Assembly: GCA_030950875.1 (NCBI GenBank)
Contig: JAUZQS010000096.1
Span: forward strand, 1-13,231
Direction of reading: 5' to 3'
From: Mariprofundaceae bacterium
GTDB lineage: Bacteria > Pseudomonadota > Zetaproteobacteria > Mariprofundales > Mariprofundaceae
DNA: 13,231 bases
The notes below the pieces were generated by a model. That model did no database searches. It was not told where the DNA came from and worked only from the letters and a program-made list of their open reading frames with translations. Below are positions 1-7,370 of this stretch, in pieces; the first letter of the stretch is position 1; each line of letters begins with the position of its first letter. The translations under genes were made by a program, and so were the position numbers.

Positions 1-731
1 TGGATGCTACAACCATGCAAGAAGTGATGAATCCACAGCCCTTTTCGGAATCATTGTCAAGCTGTGGTGGGCTTGAACGCCACCCTGAAGCAGATAACAT
101 CTATTTACTTGAGGAAGAGAGTCAGCAAGGTGATTTGATGCCCATCATGGAAGATGAGCATGGTACATATATCATGAATTCACGGGATTTACGCGCTATT
201 GAACATGTTGAACGCTTGGTGAAAATTGGTGTGAACTCCTTGAAAATCGAAGGCCGTACTAAATCACACTATTATGTTGGGCGCACAACACAATTGTACA
301 AACAAGCTATCAATGATGCCGTTGCAGGCAAAGATTTTGATTGGAGTCTGATGCGTAAGCTCGATTCCTTGGCAAATCGTGGTTATACCGATGGGTTTTA
401 TCAACGTAGACATACGGCCGCGCACCAGAACTATGAACAAGGCGCATCGTTATTATTTAATCAACGCTTTGTCGGCGAGTTGATTGGCTATGATGCGGCT
501 TCGGGTATGGCTGAATTTGATGTGAAAAATAAATTTTCAGTGGGCGATTTGGTAGAGCTTATTGACCCTGTTGGAAACAAGACCTTTACAATCTCAAGTA
601 TGATTGATGCACGTAAAAATGTAGCAACGGATGTGGCTCCAGGCAGTGGGCATCGGGTAAAAATACCTGTGCCATGCAAGCCTTCAAAAGAGGCGCTTTT
701 GGCAGTAAATGTAGCGGGCAAAGAAGGCTGA
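1..731 (+). CDS. trhP: TrhP (YegQ) tRNA hydroxylation protein, peptidase U32 family, 3' part
   Basis: This is the C-terminal 242 residues of a gene that begins outside the window; the frame is open back to position 3. TrhP proteins work in prephenate-dependent hydroxylation of uridine 34 in tRNA, a step towards the cmo5U/mo5U wobble bases. The blocks MEDEHGTYIMNSRDLRAIEH and SLKIEGRTKSHYY, then RGYTDGF, QNYEQG and FVGELIG, and the beta-barrel-like tail KNKFSVGDLVELIDPVGN, match my memory of E. coli YegQ almost position by position. The related ubiquinone-pathway U32 proteins UbiU and UbiV lack this tail arrangement. The conserved N-terminal U32 region and most cysteines are upstream and cannot be checked. 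The neighbour downstream is convergent, so this is the last gene of its transcript. The family is secure; the exact TrhP function is inferred from similarity. Confidence 0.88.
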   Translation, partial: DATTMQEVMNPQPFSESLSSCGGLERHPEADNIYLLEEESQQGDLMPIMEDEHGTYIMNSRDLRAIEHVERLVKIGVNSLKIEGRTKSHYYVGRTTQLYKQAINDAVAGKDFDWSLMRKLDSLANRGYTDGFYQRRHTAAHQNYEQGASLLFNQRFVGELIGYDAASGMAEFDVKNKFSVGDLVELIDPVGNKTFTISSMIDARKNVATDVAPGSGHRVKIPVPCKPSKEALLAVNVAGKEG

Positions 732-857
732 GTGATTCATAGGATTATAGTCATAGCTTGTACAAAAAATGCGCGAAACAAGCCTTGAACCCGATGATTG
801 TATCTGACTGTCCCAGCTTCACCCACTAATAGCCAAACAGAAATATGAAGTGACTCT

Positions 858-1397
858 TTAATTGGGCATGATTGAGAAGTATAAAAGATAGAACAATGAC
901 CAACCTGTGTATGCAATATATAACCGTTGTTTATCGGATAAGCTTGCAGGTAATTTACTTGCAATCCACCACACCAATAGAACAACCAATATGAAACGAA
1001 TCAAACGAGCGGGAATACTAATAAGCATGAAGGGTAAAAAATCAATGCCAGCATTACTGGCTTGTACAGCATATATTTTATAAGGCGTTCCCAACAATGG
1101 TCCTTGCATGACGGCAAGCAGATTCATCTTTTCCATGTCATGCTTAACTCGCGCTAACATGTCGGGCGAAATGCTAGGTAAACGATCGAGAAATTGTACT
1201 GCACTTTCAGGATAATACATTCCGATATGGAACATAATCATTCCACCAAGAAGCGCGCCAATTAATGCAAACAAACAAGCGATCAAGGCCTTTTTTAAAT
1301 GTCGAATAGCAACTAAACTAAGTAGCATATCTGGAACAATAAAAAAAACAGTAGCTTCAGCGAAGCCCCAGAGAGTAGCAAGGCATTTTATGAGCAT
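858..1397 (-). CDS. YqaA/DedA-like (VTT domain) small membrane protein
   Basis: A 179-residue protein with several hydrophobic segments, roughly residues 8-30, 37-60, 118-145 and 160-177. The N-terminus reads WGFAEATVFFIVPDMLLS and the centre holds GPLLGTPYKIYAVQA followed by a polar residue cluster and IPARLIRF. This combination is what I know from YqaA/SNARE-associated (VTT, DedA-superfamily) membrane proteins, some of which are implicated in lipid flipping or membrane homeostasis. The start codon lies inside the end of the acyltransferase gene (10 nt overlap) and no strong ribosome site precedes it, so translational coupling is likely. As the last gene of a phospholipid operon, a role in handling a lipid product is plausible but is inference. 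The exact substrate cannot be read from the sequence. Confidence 0.7.
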   Translation of the reverse strand: MLIKCLATLWGFAEATVFFIVPDMLLSLVAIRHLKKALIACLFALIGALLGGMIMFHIGMYYPESAVQFLDRLPSISPDMLARVKHDMEKMNLLAVMQGPLLGTPYKIYAVQASNAGIDFLPFMLISIPARLIRFILVVLLVWWIASKLPASLSDKQRLYIAYTGWSLFYLLYFSIMPN

Positions 1398-2035
1398 TCA
1401 TCTGAATGAGGAAATTGATCAGCCAATGAATCAAATTGGTTATTGAGTTCAGTCATGTATTGTTGTCGGCTGCCTTGCCAAAATAGAGGCTTTCCTACAA
1501 ATACATCGCAGAAAAATGGGACCAAGATAGCTTCTCCTTTAGGTAACGCTTTTCCGAGGCCATGCAAAAAAATCGGTGTGGTTGGCACATCGGGATGACG
1601 TTTTGCTAGGTGTGAGATGCCATTTTTTAGTATGCTCATTTGTTCGGGTTCGCCTCTGGATCCTTCTGGAAACAGGATAAGTATTTTTCCGCAAGACAGT
1701 GCTTCTGAAGCCCCAGCCAATGGGTCTTTGTGCATACCCTTTATCTGGCGATCCAGAGGGATAATGCCGACTATAGAGAGAGCAAACCAAGCTAGAAAAC
1801 GATTGCGAAGGAAATAATCTGCGGCGGCTACGGGGTGAACCTTATTCAATATGTTAATGGGTAGCAATGTCATAAGCACCATGGTATCGAGGTGGCTGTT
1901 GTGATTGGCGATTATAATGGCGGGGCCATCTTTGGGGAGGCGTATGCGATTACGTACATTTAATCCCAAAGCAAGCATGACTATTGGTCTGATAATCAGA
2001 CCAAAAAATAGGTGGCGAAGTATGGTGGATAACAT
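1388..2035 (-). CDS. PlsC-type 1-acyl-sn-glycerol-3-phosphate acyltransferase family protein
   Basis: A 215-residue member of the glycerolipid acyltransferase family, which transfers acyl groups to lysophosphatidate or related acceptors at the inner membrane. Block I is NHNSHLD (catalytic H45 and D50, the HX4D motif). Block II is IIPLDR at about 91-96, block III FPEGSRGE at 122-129, and block IV TTPIFLHGLGKAL at about 152-164. A hydrophobic N-terminal stretch (residues 8-25) probably anchors it. It starts 12 nt after ynbB and overlaps the next gene by 10 nt, so it belongs to the same operon. No clear Shine-Dalgarno site is visible before its ATG. Whether it is the main lysophosphatidate acyltransferase or a specialised paralogue cannot be decided; its partners YnbA and YnbB suggest an accessory lipid pathway. 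Confidence 0.87.
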   Translation of the reverse strand: MLSTILRHLFFGLIIRPIVMLALGLNVRNRIRLPKDGPAIIIANHNSHLDTMVLMTLLPINILNKVHPVAAADYFLRNRFLAWFALSIVGIIPLDRQIKGMHKDPLAGASEALSCGKILILFPEGSRGEPEQMSILKNGISHLAKRHPDVPTTPIFLHGLGKALPKGEAILVPFFCDVFVGKPLFWQGSRQQYMTELNNQFDSLADQFPHSDECS

Positions 2036-2047
2036 ATTGAGGCTTAT

Positions 2048-2986
2048 TTAGTAGTACAGGTAGTAGATGAAGTGGAAAAAAAGTGGCGCTGTGTAAGTTA
2101 AGCTATCCACACGATCAAGAATACCACCATGTCCAGGCAGTAGGCTTCCTGTATCTTTTACTTTCAAATCGCGTTTAAATGCAGAAATGGTAACATCTCC
2201 GATAAAACCGCCAATGCCAATGAGGAGACCTGCCAACACAGCTTCTAGAAGATTCAGTGGCGTTAGCCATGTATGCAGCAGAACAGCCAGTAAGGTGGTG
2301 GTGAGCACACCTCCGATGAAACCTTCCCAGGTTTTGTTGGGGCTTACTTTCGGAATAACTTTATGCTTTCCAAATAATTTCCCCCACACATATTGAAAAA
2401 CATCATTAAGTTGAGTGAGGACAACAAGGAAAAGTACCAAGCCCGCACCACCGCCAGCAGGGTTTACTTCTGTTGGTAACACTAACAAATAGGCGAGATG
2501 ACTCAGACTGAAAACTGTAATCATCAAACCCCAATGCAGTGTGCCTACCGCACGTATAAACCCATCGGTTTCGCCAATTATGATCATGCGCATGGGTAGA
2601 AATAAAAAAACATAGACTGGAATAAAGATAATAAACATCCCAAACCATTCAATTCCTGCCCAGTAATATTGAAATGGGATTACAAGATAAACCCAGAAGA
2701 GAACCCGATGGTCAGCACGGCGAGTTGGTATGAGAGATAGGTATTCTTTGAGTGCCAAAAAACTAATTAAACCAAAAAAAGCGAGTGAGACATTGCGGCT
2801 TACCATAAATGCCAGTGTGAAGATGGCTGCCATGGCCCACCACGAATAAATTCTACTTAGCAGTTCGGAGTAGTCACCTTTATTGTTTTTCAACTTTAAT
2901 GCATGGCCTATTGAAGTGGCGATGATGAGCAATCCAAAAATTCCAGCAAGTGCTCCGATAACATTGGGCTGAAGGTGATCCAGCAT
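2048..2986 (-). CDS. ynbB: YnbB/CdsA-like phosphatidate cytidylyltransferase
   Basis: A 312-residue, very hydrophobic protein that should make CDP-diacylglycerol from CTP and phosphatidate in the inner membrane. The C-terminal CDP-diglyceride synthase signature is complete: S268 AFKR, K277 D278, then PGHGGILDRVD at about 284-294. Before it come VSPNKTWEGFIGG (about 214-226) and GFIGD (about 260-264), also CdsA hallmarks. The block LNDVFQYVWGKLFGKHK and the position directly after a ynbA-type gene point to the YnbB branch of CdsA proteins rather than the housekeeping CdsA, which often neighbours uppS and dxr. I recall that E. coli YnbB has been linked to the glycolipid MPIase; that link is from memory and untested here. 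The gene starts 2 nt after ynbA, with a GGAG 11 nt before the ATG. Confidence 0.87.
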   Translation of the reverse strand: MLDHLQPNVIGALAGIFGLLIIATSIGHALKLKNNKGDYSELLSRIYSWWAMAAIFTLAFMVSRNVSLAFFGLISFLALKEYLSLIPTRRADHRVLFWVYLVIPFQYYWAGIEWFGMFIIFIPVYVFLFLPMRMIIIGETDGFIRAVGTLHWGLMITVFSLSHLAYLLVLPTEVNPAGGGAGLVLFLVVLTQLNDVFQYVWGKLFGKHKVIPKVSPNKTWEGFIGGVLTTTLLAVLLHTWLTPLNLLEAVLAGLLIGIGGFIGDVTISAFKRDLKVKDTGSLLPGHGGILDRVDSLTYTAPLFFHFIYYLYY

Positions 2987-2988
2987 GC

Positions 2989-3594
2989 TTACTGCAACTC
3001 CATCAAGGCTTTTTGCATGCGGTTGTTTATTGTGATCAGCAACAATAATACGACTATACTCAACAGGATGTTAAGCCAAAGCCCTGCTGGAATCCCCAAT
3101 CCAAGCGTAAGTGCAATAGAACCAAAGACGAAAGCTCGATCACTCTTGCCCATAGGGCCGTCATAACGGCGGCTCGCACCAACTTGCACTGAAATCACGC
3201 CAACCATTTCGGAGATCATGGCGAGAAGAACAGTCGTAAGTACAAGTATGGAAGATACGTGGATAAGAAGCGCAAAAGGAAGGTAAAGAAAAATATCGGA
3301 AACCACGTCGCCAATCTCGTTTAAAAAGCCCCCCAGTGGACTTTGCATGTTATGTTCTCTTGCGAGCATGCCATCAATCGCATTAAGAGCCATGCGAACA
3401 AATAGTACCAATGGGACAAGGAGTAATGGCCAACTTTCGGCAGGAACCATTACAATAAAAGCACCGCCCAACATTGAAATGAACATGGCAAAAACAGTCA
3501 CCTGATTGGCTGTGATGCCAGACTTGGCCAAATGCCCTACCAATGGCCGAAGCAACTTTTGAAATGATGCTTTTAAATCATAAATACTCGCCAT
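2989..3594 (-). CDS. ynbA: YnbA-like CDP-alcohol phosphatidyltransferase
   Basis: A 201-residue integral membrane protein of the CDP-alcohol phosphatidyltransferase family, which joins a CDP-linked lipid to an alcohol acceptor. The signature runs N71-A-I-D74-G75-M-L-A78-R79, then eight residues, G88, three residues, N92, three residues, D96. In the classical signature (DxxDGxxARx8GxxxDxxxD) positions 71 and 92 are aspartates, so two of the four metal-binding aspartates are asparagines here. From memory, E. coli YnbA has the same substitutions and also shares LLRP, ITAN-like and GKSDRA blocks, hence the name. The acceptor alcohol is unknown. I chose the ATG at 3594 because GAGG ends five bases before it; the frame also offers a GTG at 3600 that lies inside that ribosome site. 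First gene of the ynbA-ynbB-acyltransferase-YqaA operon. Confidence 0.85.
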   Translation of the reverse strand: MASIYDLKASFQKLLRPLVGHLAKSGITANQVTVFAMFISMLGGAFIVMVPAESWPLLLVPLVLFVRMALNAIDGMLAREHNMQSPLGGFLNEIGDVVSDIFLYLPFALLIHVSSILVLTTVLLAMISEMVGVISVQVGASRRYDGPMGKSDRAFVFGSIALTLGLGIPAGLWLNILLSIVVLLLLITINNRMQKALMELQ

Positions 3595-3627
3595 TTTCAC
3601 CTCGTTTTGTTTGCACCATAAGAGAGC

Positions 3628-3656
3628 AGTATAAGCACCCTTGGGAGAATTTTCTA
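3628..3656 (-). promoter_or_regulatory. Candidate sigma-70 promoter for the ynbA operon
   Basis: Reading the minus strand, a -35 like TAGAAA (3651-3656) and a -10 TATACT (3628-3633) are separated by 17 nt. They stand about 34 nt upstream of the ynbA ATG, in the 90 nt gap after the soluble cyclase gene. The -10 has five of six consensus bases; the -35 only four. No terminator was seen between the cyclase gene and this point, so read-through from the cyclase gene is also possible. Confidence 0.4.
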
Positions 3657-3684
3657 GTTATTGAGTTAGTTATTCAGCATATCT

Positions 3685-4512
3685 TTAATTAAACATATGC
3701 CGAAGCTTGTAACCCGTACTTCTGACCAGACCGCGTTCTTTGGGTGAGACTTCGTAGAGTGTGCTTACGCCAACACCTTTAAGGGTAAAGTTTTTAGGTG
3801 CCCCAATTAGAATATCACCAGAATAGTCACGAATCTTAGTGTGAATGAGTCCGTAAACAATTTCAACAATTAGCACTTGATTGGTCTTAGCGATTCCTTC
3901 AATACGTGCGCCCTTATCCATTGCATGACCGATATAATCCTTGGTAACCCCAGGAATTTCTTTTACATAACCACAGGTAATACCAATTCTACAATCCATC
4001 TTCCCCACAATCTTTTTTAATTTTTTACGATCATTTTCAAGGCTACTCACCATAAGCATGGCTGCGAGCACAGCATCAATGGCGGTTTCAAATACGGCCA
4101 TCACGCCATCACCCAGTCGTTTGACGACGGTTCCATTGTTTCGGATAATAGCTTGTTCGCAAATATCACAAAACATGCGATTACGCATAAAGCCTTTGGT
4201 ATGTCCCATTTCACGTTTATATTGCGTTGAGCCCACAAGATCGGTGAACATAATGCATTTATAGTGATCGGGTGTGGTGGCAATGAGATGGGCAACATCT
4301 TCAATAATTGTATCAAGGTCAATTGGTGTTGTATCCAGTTGATTGGCTGGTCGAGCGGCCGCTAATTGAGGCAGTATGGAGGTTTCACCACTGGCTATAA
4401 ATTCAATGGTTGAATCATTTTCAAGGGCTTTTTCAATCGCCTCGGATGATGTGGGAGGGATGACAATGAGCTGTTTTGTTTGTTCTGAAGATGGTGTTTT
4501 TTGTTTGGCCAT
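3685..4512 (-). CDS. Soluble class III adenylate/guanylate cyclase-domain protein with variant active site
   Basis: A 275-residue protein without membrane segments. Residues 1-80 are polar with no recognised domain; residues about 84-255 form a class III cyclase catalytic domain. FTDLVGST carries metal ligand D91, and KRLGDGVMAVF carries the second aspartate D135 and the base-facing K131. In the later catalytic motif, usually GxxVNxAxR, the protein has GHAMDKGAR, so the ribose-orienting asparagine is D199 while the transition-state arginine R203 is kept. The domain ends in a typical LKGVGVSTLYEV. It could therefore make cAMP or cGMP weakly, or act as a nucleotide sensor. The start is supported by GGAGGG six bases before the ATG. 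It diverges from ilvE and lies upstream of the ynbA operon on the same strand. Product nucleotide and signal are unknown. Confidence 0.85.
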   Translation of the reverse strand: MAKQKTPSSEQTKQLIVIPPTSSEAIEKALENDSTIEFIASGETSILPQLAAARPANQLDTTPIDLDTIIEDVAHLIATTPDHYKCIMFTDLVGSTQYKREMGHTKGFMRNRMFCDICEQAIIRNNGTVVKRLGDGVMAVFETAIDAVLAAMLMVSSLENDRKKLKKIVGKMDCRIGITCGYVKEIPGVTKDYIGHAMDKGARIEGIAKTNQVLIVEIVYGLIHTKIRDYSGDILIGAPKNFTLKGVGVSTLYEVSPKERGLVRSTGYKLRHMFN

Positions 4513-4567
4513 TGTAACCCTCCACAGGTAATGAAACGTGTATAATCGTTGCTTTAATAAGTATGAA

Positions 4568-4583
4568 TGTAGCCTATATCACA
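4568..4583. promoter_or_regulatory. Possible CRP-like (cAMP receptor) binding site
   Basis: The sequence TGTAG, six bases, TCACA matches eight of the ten defined bases of the E. coli CRP consensus (TGTGA-N6-TCACA). It sits between the divergent cyclase gene (start 4512) and ilvE (start 4696), about 56 and 113 nt from the two start codons. A cAMP-dependent site beside a cyclase gene would make biological sense, but a match of this quality can arise by chance, and no crp gene is in the window. Confidence 0.22.
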
Positions 4584-4645
4584 CAAATAGACAAAAACAG
4601 AATACGAAAGCCACATGAATTGTGCACTGTAATCTTGTCGATTGC

Positions 4646-4676
4646 TTGAAGATTATTCAGTATGGCGACATATAAT
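4646..4676 (+). promoter_or_regulatory. Candidate promoter for ilvE
   Basis: A perfect -10 TATAAT at 4671-4676 precedes the ilvE ATG by 19 nt. The best -35 is TTGAAG at 4646-4651, with a rather long 19 nt spacer. Transcription would begin near 4683 and give a very short leader. Because TAAGGG (4683-4688) is the only ribosome site in reach, the exact start point may lie slightly upstream. Confidence 0.4.
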
Positions 4677-4695
4677 TGATGGTAAGGGTATAACA

Positions 4696-5616
4696 ATGAA
4701 CTTTGCAGATATGGATGGTGTAATTTGGTTTGATGGCAAAATGGTGCCGTGGCGTGATGCCAAGGTGCATGTATTAACCCATACGCTGCATTATGGCATG
4801 GGTGTTTTTGAAGGTGTTCGTGCCTATCATGCCGAGAAAGGCACTGCGATTTTCCGTTTGGAAGAGCATACCAACCGTTTATTTCGCTCTGCAAAAATCA
4901 TGAATATGCCAATGCAATTTTCTAAAGAAGAATTTAATGCTGCACAGCTGGCATCAGTCAAAGATAACGATTTGGATTCTGCCTATTTGCGCCCTATGGT
5001 GTTTTATGGTTCTGAAGGCATGGGCTTGCGCGCCGATAATTTAAAAACACATGCCATTGTTGCGGCTTGGAAATGGGGCGCATATATGGGCGAGGATGGC
5101 ATCAACCATGGCATTCGTATTCGCACCACATCATTTACCCGTCATCATGTGAATATTGCCATGTGTAAGGCCAAGGCCAATGGCAACTATATCAGCTCCA
5201 TGCTGGCATTATCTGATGCTATTCGTGACGGTTATGACGAAGCATTGTTTCTTGATGTAGATGGGTTTGTTTGTGAAGGATCTGGTGAAAACTTCTTCAT
5301 GATCACCGATGGTGTGATTTATACACCCGAGCTTACCAGCGCCCTTGATGGCATCACGCGCGCCACAGTCATGCAATTAGCCCGCGAAGCTGGCTATGAA
5401 GTGTGTGTAAAACGCATTACCCGCGATGAAGTATATACGGCAGACGAAGCATTTTTTACAGGTACTGCTGCTGAAGTAACGCCGATTCGTGAGCTTGATG
5501 GGCGTAGTATTGGTTCTGGCACACGCGGCCCGATCACGGAGCAACTACAAAGCAAATATTTTGATGTTGTGCATGGTCGTAGCCCCGAACATGAGGCTTG
5601 GTTGAGCTATGTTTAG
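4696..5616 (+). CDS. ilvE: Branched-chain amino acid aminotransferase
   Basis: A 306-residue class IV PLP aminotransferase that interconverts leucine, isoleucine and valine with their 2-oxo acids, using glutamate/2-oxoglutarate, in the cytoplasm. It matches E. coli IlvE (about 309 residues) in length and landmarks: IWFDGKMVPW at the N-terminus, the substrate block ALHYG-like LHYGMGVFEGVRAY (31-44), PLP lysine K160 in AKANGNYISS, and EGSGENFFMI. LDGITRATVMQLA and FFTGTAAEVTPI follow towards the C-terminus. The start was set at the ATG at 4696, preceded by TAAGGG; the frame is open 54 nt further upstream, but that part has no family similarity. It is transcribed alone and faces the end of motB. 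D-alanine transaminase is a related alternative, but the motif set is of the IlvE type. Confidence 0.95.
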   Translation: MNFADMDGVIWFDGKMVPWRDAKVHVLTHTLHYGMGVFEGVRAYHAEKGTAIFRLEEHTNRLFRSAKIMNMPMQFSKEEFNAAQLASVKDNDLDSAYLRPMVFYGSEGMGLRADNLKTHAIVAAWKWGAYMGEDGINHGIRIRTTSFTRHHVNIAMCKAKANGNYISSMLALSDAIRDGYDEALFLDVDGFVCEGSGENFFMITDGVIYTPELTSALDGITRATVMQLAREAGYEVCVKRITRDEVYTADEAFFTGTAAEVTPIRELDGRSIGSGTRGPITEQLQSKYFDVVHGRSPEHEAWLSYV

Positions 5617-5700
5617 TAAGTACCGTCAATTAAGGCATAGAAAAACCATCACTGATGCGTGAGCAAGGAAATTGCAGGAAATATTGTAAATAAATATGAT

Positions 5701-5772
5701 CTAAAAATCTTTAAACACTGTGTAGACTCGGTTAAGGTAAGCGCTTCAGAACCTCTCTACATTATGACAGTG
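5701..5772 (-). terminator. Long interrupted hairpin, probable terminator of the motB transcript
   Basis: Between the convergent ends of ilvE and motB, CACTGT-GTAGA (5716-5726) pairs with TCTAC (5756-5760) and ACAGTG (5767-5772), with a six-base bulge attatg between the two right arms. Inside, GGTT (5730-5733) pairs with AACC (5750-5753), and the apex holds the palindrome AAGCGCTT. On the minus strand the stem is followed by TTTAAAGATTTTT (5703-5715), a T-rich tail. The stem is longer and more bulged than a classical terminator, so its efficiency is uncertain. No T-run follows on the plus strand. Confidence 0.5.
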
Positions 5773-5780
5773 CACTTGCT

Positions 5781-6521
5781 TTATTTGCGTTGCCTACTGT
5801 ACTCAGGGCCCATTTCAATGACAAACTCAACACGCCTGTTTTTTGCCCGCCCCTGTTCAGTCGCATTGGATGCAATAGGGTGAGTGTCAGCATAGGCTGT
5901 TGCATGCAACTTACTGGCAGGAATACCAAGCTTTATCAAGGCCTCAACCACACTCACAGCTCGCGCCGAAGATAAGCTCCAGTTGGATTGAAACTGCGTG
6001 CTATTCATAGGAACATTATCTGTATGACCTTCTACGTCAATAGCGTTAGCATTGTCTTTAAAAAGCTCTGCAACATCTTTTAATGCTTGCTGCCCTTCAA
6101 GTTTCATATTGGCTTTGCCAACGGGAAATAGCAAACGAGCATCCATTTGTAAACGGAGAAGCCCGGGCTGAGACTTTACCGCCATCACCCCGCCAAGAGA
6201 GTTGCTGCCAATAACTTTACGCAAATCCTCTTCCATGCCTTTATTCTGCCCCTGACGTTTAATTGTCGCATCAACCGTGATGGGTTTGCCCGTCATTTCA
6301 GATTTTTTCACCGCTTCACTTTTACCTTGCAGGCTGATACCTGCTTTAGCATGGCTTAGCGCCCCCATCATGATAAACAGAGCCAATAAAAGGGTCATTA
6401 AGTCGAGATAAGCGATCATCCAACTGTCATTTTCATTTTGAAAATCAACCCCACCATCATCCTCATAGATAATACGTGGGTTAGGGCGATTGGAAATATT
6501 CCCACGGTTGTAACTTTTCAT
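5781..6521 (-). CDS. motB: MotB-type flagellar stator protein with OmpA peptidoglycan-binding domain
   Basis: A 246-residue stator subunit that anchors the ion channel of the flagellar motor to the cell wall. One membrane segment (about 34-53) reads WMIAYLDLMTLLLALFIMM, and D40 is at the position of the ion-carrying aspartate of MotB/PomB. After a plug/linker region comes an OmpA-like domain (about 120-235) with VEGHTDNVPM, NWSLSSARA, a WSLSxxRA match, and GRAKNRRVEFVI, all used for peptidoglycan binding. The ATG overlaps the motA stop codon by 4 nt, so the two are translationally coupled. At 246 residues it is shorter than E. coli MotB (308) and nearer the size of many MotB/PomB-like proteins. 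Whether it uses protons or sodium cannot be told safely. It closes the cyclase-motA-motB operon. Confidence 0.93.
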   Translation of the reverse strand: MKSYNRGNISNRPNPRIIYEDDGGVDFQNENDSWMIAYLDLMTLLLALFIMMGALSHAKAGISLQGKSEAVKKSEMTGKPITVDATIKRQGQNKGMEEDLRKVIGSNSLGGVMAVKSQPGLLRLQMDARLLFPVGKANMKLEGQQALKDVAELFKDNANAIDVEGHTDNVPMNSTQFQSNWSLSSARAVSVVEALIKLGIPASKLHATAYADTHPIASNATEQGRAKNRRVEFVIEMGPEYSRQRK

Positions 6522-7363
6522 GATGGATGATCTTTTTTCTTCAGCTCGCTGCCTATCAGGTTGGGAACGCGTAGTTCATCCTCATAATTATGCGCACCTT
6601 TCAATTCATCCTCAAAACTAGCAAGAAATGATTTCAGTGTTTCCCGGATAAATGCAGGGCTGCGATTACCTGCCAAGAGAATCGTTCCTTCAACAATCAT
6701 ATGCATAACCATGATACGGTGTTCAGTACGGCGCTCAAGTTTGATGGCAACGGGTTTGAAAATAAGGTTGGCCAATAATAAGCCATATAGAGTGGTCATC
6801 AATGCAACAGCCATGTTATGGCCGATATTCATTAAATCAGGGCCGTTTACCAAATAAAGCATATTAACCATGCCCACCAGTGTCCCGAACATTCCAAATG
6901 CAGGGGCATAGGAAGCCATGCTATGGAAAATATGTGCTTCAGCACGTTCACGTTCACGCAAGCGTTTCACTCGCCAGTTAAGGATATTTACAATTTCATC
7001 TTGTGGGGTATCATCAATCACAAGTTGAATACCCGTACGCAGAAACGGATTTTCAATACGGCTTAATTGATCTTCAATGCGAGCAAAATTACCTTGCATG
7101 CGTAAGCGAGATGCATGAGATATTTCATCAACATCGGCACGAATATCATAATCCTCATGGCGTAATACATAACCAATTAGTTTGGTTACATGGCGCAACT
7201 CTTTCATTGGAAAACTAATCAATGTCGCCGACATGGTGCCGCCCAACACGATTAACAGCCCTGCGCCATTCAAGTAGATATTGGGCTCAATAGCCGATAA
7301 AAATACAGATCCAAAAATAAGAAGTATGCCGGCAACAATGCCTAATATGCTGGAAAAATTCAT
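6518..7363 (-). CDS. motA: MotA-type flagellar stator protein
   Basis: A 281-residue inner-membrane protein forming, with MotB, the torque-generating ion channel. Hydrophobic segments lie at about 4-24, 33-51, 149-172 and 185-205, the four-helix plan of MotA/PomA. The cytoplasmic loop between helices 2 and 3 holds the charged stretch NWRVKRLRERERAEAH (129-144), in the region that touches FliG. The third helix has YAPAFGMFGTLVGMV with P154, and the fourth has TLYGLLLANLIFKP with P204, equivalent to the two conserved MotA prolines. Its Shine-Dalgarno AAGGAG overlaps the last codons of the cyclase gene, only 7 nt separate the two genes, and its stop overlaps the motB start. This is firm evidence for a common operon. 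Length is close to the usual 250-295 residues. Confidence 0.93.
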   Translation of the reverse strand: MNFSSILGIVAGILLIFGSVFLSAIEPNIYLNGAGLLIVLGGTMSATLISFPMKELRHVTKLIGYVLRHEDYDIRADVDEISHASRLRMQGNFARIEDQLSRIENPFLRTGIQLVIDDTPQDEIVNILNWRVKRLRERERAEAHIFHSMASYAPAFGMFGTLVGMVNMLYLVNGPDLMNIGHNMAVALMTTLYGLLLANLIFKPVAIKLERRTEHRIMVMHMIVEGTILLAGNRSPAFIRETLKSFLASFEDELKGAHNYEDELRVPNLIGSELKKKDHPS

Positions 7364-7370
7364 GCGTTCT

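Noticed and set aside
756..783. GCTTGT/ACAAGC inverted repeat between trhP and the YqaA-like gene
   Set aside because: Only 6 bp with a 16 nt loop and no T-run after the stem; not a convincing terminator for either convergent gene.
737..985. Open frame of 82 codons on the minus strand after the trhP end
   Set aside because: It runs across the gap and into the YqaA-like gene in another frame, has no recognisable similarity or ribosome site, and looks like chance.
4574..4894. Open frame of 106 codons on the minus strand over the ilvE 5' end
   Set aside because: It is antisense to well-conserved ilvE sequence and has no family features.
5659..5883. Short plus-strand frame after ilvE
   Set aside because: It crosses the hairpin and the end of motB in antisense, with no ribosome site or similarity.
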